A DNA stretch of 5,141 nucleotides, from contig JAISJY010000055.1 in assembly GCA_031261365.1 (NCBI GenBank), positions 1-5,141 on the forward strand, read 5' to 3'. How positions within the stretch are numbered: position 1 is the first letter of the stretch; each line of letters opens with the position of its first letter. A program made the translations under genes and the position numbers. The notes beneath the pieces were generated by a model, which did not search any database, was not told the DNA's origin, and worked only from the letters and a program-made list of their open reading frames with translations. Source of the stretch: Caryophanales bacterium. Lineage in GTDB: Bacteria; Bacillota_I; Bacilli_A; RFN20; JAISJY01. Positions 1 to 5,141 of this stretch are shown here, piece by piece.

Positions 1-64
1 AGGTATTGAAAATATTAGAGATGTTTTACCTTTCCCAAGAACACCGAAGAACTTATTATTTTAA
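1..64 (+). CDS. asnS: 3' end of a class II aminoacyl-tRNA synthetase, probably asparaginyl-tRNA synthetase (partial)
   Basis: Reading from base 2, twenty codons run to a TAA at 62-64; the rest of the gene lies before the window. The tail contains IRDVLPFPRTP and ends NLLF. An ending of the form 'I/V-R-D/E-x-I/L-P-F-P-R-T' a few residues before the stop is the motif 3 end of class IIb synthetases. The PFPRT wording with a very short tail after it fits AsnRS better than AspRS, which usually reads AFPK and continues longer. The enzyme charges tRNA-Asn with asparagine in the cytoplasm. The frame, stop and motif are seen directly; the AsnRS identity is family knowledge applied to only 20 residues, so AspRS or another class IIb enzyme is possible. 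The stop is immediately followed by the ATG of the next gene, suggesting co-transcription. Confidence 0.72.
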   Translation, partial: GIENIRDVLPFPRTPKNLLF

Positions 65-1861
65 ATGAAAACAATTAAATTAATTGCTAAATGGATAAAA
101 AGTAGTTGGTGGTTATTACTCTTATCCCTTGTTATTTTAGTTTTATTAAACTATATTAGAAGTTTAGTTCCTGTTTTTGTTTCTCAAGTTATTTATATTT
201 TAGACCCTAAAACAACCGATTTATTAACTCAAAAAAGTTCTCCATTACCTGAAGTTTTTCTTTTCCTTTTTAAGAACAAAGAACAAATAACTCAATTAAT
301 AATTGTTTCAGTTACCTTTTTAGGTGTTATTATTTTAAGAGATTTAAGTAATTTTTTATTTGATATTTGTAATAATTATGTGGCTGAAAAGACGGGTCAA
401 AATATTCAGATGGCTTTCTATAATAAAATCCAAGATTTACCAACTGCTTATTTAAACCATGCTGAAACAGGTGATTTAATTCAAAGAGCTTTAAATGATG
501 TTACTAAAATAAAAAGATTTATGCAAAATGTTTTAGGAGGTATGATGACCTCTTTATTATTAGTTGTTTTTTACTTTTTACAAATGTTAAGAATTAATGT
601 TTATTATGCTTTGCTTTGTTCTTGTCTAGTTCCGGTAGTAGCAATTATTGCTTTTATTTATGCTAAAATTATTTCTCCTAAAATAGAATCAGCTGAAGAA
701 ACAGAAGGTAAGTTTTTAACAGTAGCTCAAGAAAGTTTAACAAATATTAGAGTTGTTAAAGCTTTTAATAATGAAAAATATGAGATGAAACAATATAAAA
801 ATGCTACTGATGAATATGTAAATGCTTGGATGAAAATAAATGGTCGGATGTCTATCTTTTGGGGGGCTACTGATGTTTTATGTTATATTCAAATAATTTT
901 AAGTATTGCTTTTGGTTATTATTTTATGACAACTTATAACTTAAACTTAGCCGATACAGTTTTAATGATTGGTTGTACTTCTTCTTTAATATGGCCAGCC
1001 AGAAACTTTGGCAGACAAGTCAGCGAATTAACTAAAACAGAAATCGCGACTCAAAGAATTAATGATGTTTTAGATAAAGAAGATGAATATATAATTAATG
1101 GAACTTTAAAGCCTCTTATTAAAGGTAATATCATTTTTAAAAATGTCGGTTTTAAGTTTTTTGATACCGAAGAATATTTATTTAAAAACTTATCTTTTGA
1201 AATAAAAGCAGGAGAAACGGTTGCTATTATTGGCAGGACAGGAGAAGGAAAAACAACTTTAATCTCTTTAATTAATAGACTTTTAGAAAGAAATGAAGGG
1301 GAAATCTTTATTGATGGAGAATTAATTGATAATATTGAAAAACATTATTTAAGGAAAAACATTGGGGTTGTTTTGCAAGAGCCTTTCTTATATTCAACAA
1401 CAGTAGAAGAAAACATTTCTGTCTTATTAGATAAAATTGATACAACAAAAGTTAAGAGAGCTGCTGCTTTAGCGAATATTGAAAAAGATATTTTAAAGTT
1501 TAAAGACCAATATGAAACAAAGGTCGGCGAAAGAGGTATTACTTTATCAGGGGGACAAAAACAAAGATTAGCTATTGCTAGAATATTAACTAATGAAAAA
1601 CCTATTTTAATATTTGATGATTCTTTATCAGCTGTGGATGCGGAGACAGATCAAAAAATCAGAAAGTCTTTGAAAGAAATCCAAAATCAAGTTACTACTA
1701 TAATCATTACCCATAGAGTAACAACTGCCATGAATGCTGACAAAATATTAGTTTTAGATAAAGGAAGTATTGCTGATTTAGGCAAACACGAAGAATTAAT
1801 AACTAGACCAGGTTTATATAAAAAGATATGGGATATTCAATCTCAATTAGGAGAGGAATAG
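65..1861 (+). CDS. ABC exporter half-transporter, subunit with the degenerate Walker B (BmrC/YheI-like)
   Basis: This 598-residue protein is a full-length type IV ABC exporter half: a transmembrane domain (about 1-330) fused to an ATPase domain (about 350-598). Hydrophobic segments are near 13-33, 76-98, 158-177, 179-202, 265-288 and 293-312. TGDLIQRALNDV (135-146) is the usual intracellular coupling region. In the ATPase domain I see Walker A GRTGEGKTT (390-398, Lys396), Q-loop Gln438, a perfect LSGGQ signature (494-498), Walker B ILIFDD (514-519), D-loop SAVD (522-525) and H-loop His550. The residue after the Walker B Asp518 is Asp519, where the catalytic Glu is expected, so its own ATP site is probably weak or non-hydrolytic. 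This is typical of one half of heterodimeric multidrug or lipid exporters. The ATG abuts the previous stop, with no clear ribosome binding site, so coupled translation is likely. The partner is the next gene. The substrate cannot be read from the sequence. Confidence 0.95.
   Translation: MKTIKLIAKWIKSSWWLLLLSLVILVLLNYIRSLVPVFVSQVIYILDPKTTDLLTQKSSPLPEVFLFLFKNKEQITQLIIVSVTFLGVIILRDLSNFLFDICNNYVAEKTGQNIQMAFYNKIQDLPTAYLNHAETGDLIQRALNDVTKIKRFMQNVLGGMMTSLLLVVFYFLQMLRINVYYALLCSCLVPVVAIIAFIYAKIISPKIESAEETEGKFLTVAQESLTNIRVVKAFNNEKYEMKQYKNATDEYVNAWMKINGRMSIFWGATDVLCYIQIILSIAFGYYFMTTYNLNLADTVLMIGCTSSLIWPARNFGRQVSELTKTEIATQRINDVLDKEDEYIINGTLKPLIKGNIIFKNVGFKFFDTEEYLFKNLSFEIKAGETVAIIGRTGEGKTTLISLINRLLERNEGEIFIDGELIDNIEKHYLRKNIGVVLQEPFLYSTTVEENISVLLDKIDTTKVKRAAALANIEKDILKFKDQYETKVGERGITLSGGQKQRLAIARILTNEKPILIFDDSLSAVDAETDQKIRKSLKEIQNQVTTIIITHRVTTAMNADKILVLDKGSIADLGKHEELITRPGLYKKIWDIQSQLGEE
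1849..1856 (+). promoter_or_regulatory. Ribosome binding site for the second ABC half-transporter
   Basis: AGGAGAGG lies inside the last codons of the preceding gene, with 9 bases between AGGAG and the ATG at 1863. It is a good Shine-Dalgarno match and supports that ATG as the start. The preceding TAG ends one base before the ATG, so the two subunits are probably made in a coupled way from one message. Confidence 0.75.
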
Positions 1862-1862
1862 T

Positions 1863-3716
1863 ATGTACGAAGAATTTGATGAATATGATTTGAAAGAGAA
1901 AATTGATTTAAAAATATGGGTCAAGATATTTGCTAATTTAAAACCTTTTTGGTTACTTATAGTTTTAGCCTCTGGTTTTATTGGTATTTTAGCAGTAGCC
2001 GAATTAGGTTTAAATCTTTTAGTAGCAGAAGTTGCTTTAAAAGAGATTATAGAAAACGGTAAGGCAGAATTAATTCCAGGTTTTGTGGTTGGATTATCTG
2101 TTTTAGTGGTATTTATTGGTATTTTAGTCTTTTTATTTATTTTCTTTGGAGCTAGAATAGAAGTATATTTCTTTAGAGCCATGTCTAGTAAAGTCTTTGA
2201 TAAATTACAAATATTACCTTTTGCTTACTATGATACTTCTAATGTTGGTTGGTTATTAGCCAGAACTACTAGTGATACTCAAAGATTAGCCGAGATAGTT
2301 TCTTGGGGAGCTATAGATATTATTTGGTCTATTTTCTCTTTAATTGCTCAATTAGTTATTATTTTATTTATTGAACCTATCTTATCTTTAATTATGGTTG
2401 TCTTAGTTCCAACTATGTTAATTATTGGAGTTTTTTATAGAAGGTTATTAATTAAATGGTCTCGGAAAGTTAGGAAATTAAACTCAAGAGTAACAGGAGC
2501 AGTTAATGAAGGTATTATGGGTGCTAAAACTACTAAGTCATTAGGTTTAGAAAGCAAGAATAGTAGTAAGTTTTTTAAATTAACAAATGAGTTTAGAACT
2601 ACAAGTTTTAAAACTAGTATTATTAATTCTTCTTATTATCAAATTATTGCTATCTTAACAGGAGTTGCTATCTCTTTGTCTTTTTATTTTGGTGGTTTAA
2701 TGACTTTAATTCCAGGCAGTTTATTTACCGTTGCCACTCTTTATTATTTCATTAAAAGTTCCATGAATTTCTTTGAGCCTGTTTTAAATGTAGCTCGTAT
2801 TTCTAATGATATGAAGTTTGCTCAAGTTTGTGCTAAAAGAGTTTTTGATATTTTAGAATTGAAATCTTCTATTCAAGATACTCCAGAAGTTATTGAAAAA
2901 TATGGAGATACTAATAATCCTAAAAAAGAGAATTGGGAAGAATTAATTGGGGATTTAGAGTTTGAAAATGTTGGTTTTCATTATTCAAGTAAAGGACCTG
3001 AAATATTAGAAAACTTTAATTTAAAAATAAAAGCAGGGCAGTCTGTGGCTATAGTTGGAGAAACAGGAGCAGGTAAATCTACTTTGGTTAATTTAGTATG
3101 CCGTTTTTATGAAGCAACAGAAGGTCGTATCTTAATTGATAATAGAGATTATAGAGAAAGAAGTGTAGATTGGTTACATTCTAATTTAGGTTATGTTTTG
3201 CAGTCTCCTCAATTATTTTCTGGTTCTATTAAAGAAAATGTTAAGTATGGCAAACTTAATGCCAGTGATGAAGAAGTTATAAAAGCGTGTCAAGCGGTGG
3301 GAGTTCATGATTATATTTTAAAATTAGAAAATGCGTATGATACTCTTGTTGGAGAGGGTGGTAATAGATTATCATTAGGGCAAAAACAATTAATATCTTT
3401 TGCTAGAGCTTTAATTGCTAATCCTCGTATTTTGGTCTTAGATGAAGCCACTTCTTCTATTGATACTGAAACTGAATTTGTTATCAAAGAGGCTATTCAA
3501 ACTATTTTAAAAGATAGAACTTCTTTTGTTATTGCTCATCGCTTATCAACTATTGTTAATTCTGACCTTATTCTTTTAATTGATAATGGTAAGATAATTG
3601 AGAGGGGAACACACCAAGAATTAATGAGAGCAAAGGGGAAGTATTATTCTTTATATACTAATCAATTTGTTCAAGAAGAAGTAGAAAAATTAGTAAATGA
3701 AAAAGTTGCTATATAA
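1863..3716 (+). CDS. ABC exporter half-transporter, subunit with the catalytic Walker B and variant signature (BmrD/YheH-like)
   Basis: This 617-residue protein is the second half of the exporter. Residues 1-26 are a charged, acidic cytoplasmic lead; hydrophobic segments are near 28-52, 72-97, 152-171, 173-193, 256-278 and 280-297. NVGWLLARTTSDTQRL (127-142), followed by VSWGAID, is wording I associate with the second subunit of Firmicute heterodimeric exporters. The ATPase domain (about 362-600) has A-loop Tyr374, Walker A GETGAGKST (399-407, Lys405), Q-loop Gln447, Walker B ILVLDE (523-528) with the catalytic Glu528, D-loop SSID (531-534) and H-loop His559. The signature is LSLGQ (503-507) in place of LSGGQ. 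That variant faces the defective Walker B of the first subunit in the dimer, so the pair has one degenerate and one working ATP site. A polar linker with an acidic and Asn/Lys-rich stretch (340-360) joins the domains. It sits in the inner membrane-equivalent cell membrane. Drug, lipid or peptide export are all possible. Confidence 0.95.
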   Translation: MYEEFDEYDLKEKIDLKIWVKIFANLKPFWLLIVLASGFIGILAVAELGLNLLVAEVALKEIIENGKAELIPGFVVGLSVLVVFIGILVFLFIFFGARIEVYFFRAMSSKVFDKLQILPFAYYDTSNVGWLLARTTSDTQRLAEIVSWGAIDIIWSIFSLIAQLVIILFIEPILSLIMVVLVPTMLIIGVFYRRLLIKWSRKVRKLNSRVTGAVNEGIMGAKTTKSLGLESKNSSKFFKLTNEFRTTSFKTSIINSSYYQIIAILTGVAISLSFYFGGLMTLIPGSLFTVATLYYFIKSSMNFFEPVLNVARISNDMKFAQVCAKRVFDILELKSSIQDTPEVIEKYGDTNNPKKENWEELIGDLEFENVGFHYSSKGPEILENFNLKIKAGQSVAIVGETGAGKSTLVNLVCRFYEATEGRILIDNRDYRERSVDWLHSNLGYVLQSPQLFSGSIKENVKYGKLNASDEEVIKACQAVGVHDYILKLENAYDTLVGEGGNRLSLGQKQLISFARALIANPRILVLDEATSSIDTETEFVIKEAIQTILKDRTSFVIAHRLSTIVNSDLILLIDNGKIIERGTHQELMRAKGKYYSLYTNQFVQEEVEKLVNEKVAI

Positions 3717-4275
3717 AACAATTATCTTTTTTGATACTGAGTTTATAATTGATAAGACTATTGCTCAACCTATTCAAGTTTCTTTTTTAGTTTATAATGT
3801 TAATAAAAAAGGTTTAAAATATCAAGAAGAATATTCTACTTATATTCAATTAAGAAAAGATTTAACTATTAATCCTTTTATTATGGAAGTTACACATTTA
3901 ACAGCTTTATTTTTAAATCAAAATGGTATTGAAATAGAACAAGCTAAAAAAGAACTAAAGAAGTTTTTTAATAAGTTTAATAAAAGCACGACTGTTTTTT
4001 GTGGTTGGGGTTTAGGAAATGACAAGAAAACTTTTAATTTGTTTTTAGATAATTTTAATAGTGAAAACTATAATTGGTTTGATTTAGCTAATTTTTATAA
4101 TAAGTTCTTTTTTAAGGCTAAAAGTAAGGCAATTAGTTTAGAAAAAGCTTGTTTGGACTTAGAAATTACTACTGATAAATTACATAATTCAACTAGTGAT
4201 GCTCAAGCTTGTTTAGATATTTTTACTTACTTTTTAATGGAATTAAGTTTTAATCAAATCTTACATTTTTGTTAG
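3697..4275 (+). CDS. DEDDh-family 3'-5' exonuclease (DnaQ-like fold)
   Basis: This 192-residue single-domain protein fits the DEDDh exonuclease fold. Motif I is FFDTEF with Asp13 and Glu15; motif II is WGLGNDKKTF with Asp109; motif III is HNSTSDAQAC with His163 and Asp168 (H-x4-D). All four acidic metal ligands and the general-base His are present, so it should be active. Asp129 in the FDLANF stretch matches a common family position. The 'WG-x-x-x-D' form of motif II recalls the KapD/ERI-1 side of the family more than polymerase III epsilon, but I cannot settle the subfamily. The likely role is trimming RNA or single-stranded DNA 3' ends in the cytoplasm. The ATG is the only Met before motif I and lies inside the previous gene, with a 20-base overlap and only a weak, distant purine run (AGAAGAAG near 3673-3680). 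Translation is therefore probably coupled to the transporter genes. Its role beside an exporter is unclear. Confidence 0.85.
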   Translation: MKKLLYKTIIFFDTEFIIDKTIAQPIQVSFLVYNVNKKGLKYQEEYSTYIQLRKDLTINPFIMEVTHLTALFLNQNGIEIEQAKKELKKFFNKFNKSTTVFCGWGLGNDKKTFNLFLDNFNSENYNWFDLANFYNKFFFKAKSKAISLEKACLDLEITTDKLHNSTSDAQACLDIFTYFLMELSFNQILHFC

Positions 4276-4310
4276 TAAGCGATTTCAAGTAAATTACATC
4301 TAGTCAAAAA

Positions 4311-4316
4311 TATAAT
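4311..4316 (+). promoter_or_regulatory. Candidate -10 box of the MarR gene promoter
   Basis: TATAAT is a perfect match to the housekeeping -10 consensus. I find no good -35 hexamer 16-18 bases upstream (4288-4293 reads AGTAAA) and no TGn extension. In such AT-rich DNA a chance match is quite likely. If real, transcription would start near 4322-4324, just before the inverted repeat, leaving a leader of roughly 47 bases. Confidence 0.35.
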
Positions 4317-4328
4317 CATATATCATTA

Positions 4329-4357
4329 TTAAGTTGGTTAATTGTTAAGCAACTTAA
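4329..4357. promoter_or_regulatory. Inverted repeat, candidate operator of the MarR-family regulator
   Basis: TTAAGTTG (4329-4336) and CAACTTAA (4350-4357) are perfect inverted arms of 8 bases with a 13-base spacer. Within it lies a second, overlapping imperfect dyad, TTG-TTAAG-CAA (4342-4352), flanked by GTTAA (4337-4341) and TTAAC (4354-4358). MarR-family dimers commonly bind AT-rich palindromes of about 16-24 bases with TTG/CAA-like half-sites close to their own promoter. The position, 12-40 bases before the MarR start and just after the candidate -10 box, suits repression of its own operon. In RNA it could also form a weak hairpin, but no T-run follows, so it does not look like a terminator. 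Confidence 0.55.
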
Positions 4358-4369
4358 CTATTTGAAAAT

Positions 4370-4822
4370 ATGAACGAGAATATTATTAAACAATTTCAAG
4401 AAGTCTTTAAACCAACATTCAATGGAAAACCCCATAAAAAAGATTTTATTGCTTTAAATCATGATGTTGGAGATGTTTTGTTTTTAATTAATTCTTTAAA
4501 TATTGCTGAAAAGGAAATGAATTTAACGGAGATAGCTAGAGAGTTAAAGATAACCAAAGCGGCTTTATCGCAGAAGATAAATAAGTTATCGTTTCAAGGT
4601 TTAATTCAAAGGTATTCTAAAGACAATGATAGAAAAAACGCTTATATTAAACTTACTAGTAAAGGCAAAGAAATCTTTGATAATTGGAATAGAAACCTTA
4701 ATTTAATTATTGAAAAGATCGTAAATGAAGTGGGTGAAGAAGAAGTTAGTAAATTAGTTGAAACAGTTAAGAAAATCAGAAAAGTGATTATGGAGATAAA
4801 GGAGGAAATAACATTATGTTAG
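4370..4822 (+). CDS. MarR-family winged-helix transcriptional regulator
   Basis: This 150-residue protein has the MarR layout: N-terminal dimerisation helices (about 1-48), a helix-turn-helix (about 51-80) with NLTEIARELKITKAALSQKI followed by NKLSFQGLIQR, a wing with DNDRKNAYIKLTSKGKEI (85-102), and long C-terminal helices (105-147) that complete the dimer interface. The 'D-x-R-K-x-x-x-I-x-LT-x-KG' wing is the family hallmark. Such proteins usually repress their own operon and release DNA on binding a small molecule or on oxidation. The only Cys is the C-terminal residue 150, so OhrR-type peroxide sensing through an N-terminal Cys is unlikely. The ATG at 4370 is the only sensible start (next in-frame Met is residue 50), yet it lacks a clear ribosome binding site. 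The gene overlaps the following ABC ATPase gene by 7 bases, making that exporter the probable target. Confidence 0.9.
   Translation: MNENIIKQFQEVFKPTFNGKPHKKDFIALNHDVGDVLFLINSLNIAEKEMNLTEIARELKITKAALSQKINKLSFQGLIQRYSKDNDRKNAYIKLTSKGKEIFDNWNRNLNLIIEKIVNEVGEEEVSKLVETVKKIRKVIMEIKEEITLC
4798..4805 (+). promoter_or_regulatory. Strong ribosome binding site for the MacB-type ABC ATPase
   Basis: AAAGGAGG is a near-perfect Shine-Dalgarno sequence with 10 bases to the ATG at 4816. It lies inside the 3' end of the MarR gene and fixes the start of the next gene. It is much stronger than the site before the MarR gene, which suggests the ATPase is translated more than its regulator. Confidence 0.8.
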
Positions 4823-5141
4823 ATTTAAAAGGTATTACCAAAGATTATGTGATGGCTGATCAAACAGTTCATGCTTTAAGAGGCATTTCATTGAGTTTTA
4901 GGACTAGTGAATTTGTTTCTATTTTAGGACCTTCAGGTTGTGGGAAGACAACTTTATTAAATATAGTAGGAGGTTTAGACCAATATACTAATGGAGATTT
5001 AATTATAGATAATATATCTACTAAAGATTATAAGGATGTGGATTGGGACATTTATAGAAATAATAAAATAGGTTTTGTTTTTCAAACTTATAATTTAATT
5101 CCTCACCAAACTGTTTTAGCAAATGTTGAGTTAGCTTTAAC
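4816..5141 (+). CDS. MacB/LolD-type ABC transporter ATP-binding protein (5' part, runs off the window)
   Basis: The first 108 codons are present and open to the window edge. The protein starts MLDLKGITKDY, has Walker A GPSGCGKTT (38-46, Lys44) and a Q-loop FVFQTYNLIP with Gln90, followed by TVLANVELAL. This 'FVFQ-x-x-NLIP-x-x-TVL-x-NVEL' wording is typical of the MacB/LolD/FtsE group, whose ATPases drive FtsX-like permeases in export or extraction of lipids, peptides or antibiotics without moving the substrate through a classical channel. The signature, Walker B and H-loop lie beyond the edge, as would any permease domain or separate permease gene. Gene order after a MarR regulator with a 7-base overlap suggests a regulated efflux or antimicrobial-peptide resistance unit. 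Whether it is ATPase only or fused to a permease cannot be told here. Confidence 0.9.
   Translation, partial: MLDLKGITKDYVMADQTVHALRGISLSFRTSEFVSILGPSGCGKTTLLNIVGGLDQYTNGDLIIDNISTKDYKDVDWDIYRNNKIGFVFQTYNLIPHQTVLANVELAL

Larger units (their letters stand above)
4276..4369 (+). other. Intergenic regulatory region before the MarR gene
   Basis: This is the only gap of note in the window, 94 very AT-rich bases. It contains a TATAAT box (4311-4316) and an 8-base-arm inverted repeat (4329-4357). I see no hairpin followed by a T-run, so no intrinsic terminator for the exonuclease gene is visible here. It divides the transporter/exonuclease run from the MarR/ABC unit. Confidence 0.6.

Noticed and set aside
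1616..1624. Asp in place of the Walker B Glu as a sequencing error or pseudogene sign
   Set aside because: The frame is intact, all other motifs are kept, and the matching signature change in the partner makes the substitution a recognised feature of heterodimeric exporters.
1847..2182. 111-codon open frame on the - strand
   Set aside because: It lies wholly across the end of the first and start of the second transporter genes, has a low-complexity Lys/Thr/Asn/Pro-rich product with no domain, and arises from the AT-rich coding strand opposite.
3697..4275. Exonuclease as the polymerase III epsilon subunit (dnaQ)
   Set aside because: The DEDDh motifs fit the broad family, but motif II (WGLGND) and the lack of any polymerase gene nearby give no reason for that specific name.
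4311..4326. Repeated ATCAT units in the intergenic region as a repeat element
   Set aside because: Only two copies of a 5-base word in very AT-rich DNA; chance is sufficient.
4329..4357. Inverted repeat as an intrinsic terminator for the exonuclease gene
   Set aside because: The stem is AT-rich with a 13-base loop and is followed by CTATTTG, not a T-run; the position before the MarR gene fits an operator better.
1..5141. Mobile element, CRISPR array, tRNA or rRNA gene
   Set aside because: Coding sequence fills nearly the whole window, and I saw no transposase, regularly spaced repeat, or tRNA/rRNA-like conserved stretch.

Overview
The window is a strongly A+T-rich, gene-dense stretch of a bacterial chromosome or metagenomic contig, with every gene on the + strand. 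Codon choice is very AT-biased (AGA for Arg, TTA for Leu). All Trp residues I counted (about 19 over five reading frames) are TGG and no TGA interrupts a gene, so the standard bacterial code fits and the Mycoplasma code does not. Composition and protein style point to a low-GC Firmicute or Mollicutes-related Bacilli/Clostridia lineage, but no marker gene is complete enough to place it further.

Layout: positions 1-64 hold the last 20 codons of a class II aminoacyl-tRNA synthetase, most like asparaginyl-tRNA synthetase. Its stop codon directly abuts the start of a three-gene run: two full-length ABC half-transporters (65-1861 and 1863-3716, one base apart) and a DEDDh-type 3'-5' exonuclease (3697-4275) that overlaps the second transporter gene by 20 bases. 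A 94-base gap (4276-4369) follows. It carries a TATAAT box and an inverted repeat, and separates this run from a second unit: a MarR-family regulator (4370-4822) overlapping by 7 bases the start of a MacB/LolD-type ABC ATPase that runs off the window (4816 onward).

The two half-transporters form a heterodimeric exporter by all visible signs. The first has Asp in place of the catalytic Glu after Walker B but a perfect LSGGQ signature; the second has a normal Walker B Asp-Glu but LSLGQ in place of LSGGQ. In the head-to-tail dimer these changes fall in the same ATP site, giving one degenerate and one consensus site, as in the known BmrC/BmrD and TM287/TM288 type. The MarR gene is probably autoregulated through the inverted repeat and probably controls the MacB-type exporter behind it. 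Thus the window shows two different export systems back to back, one with a local regulator.

I found no RNA gene, CRISPR array, insertion sequence or clear terminator, and nothing I would call a previously undescribed system. The points most worth checking are the complementary ATP-site degeneracy, the inverted repeat before the MarR gene and the exonuclease coupled to the transporter operon.
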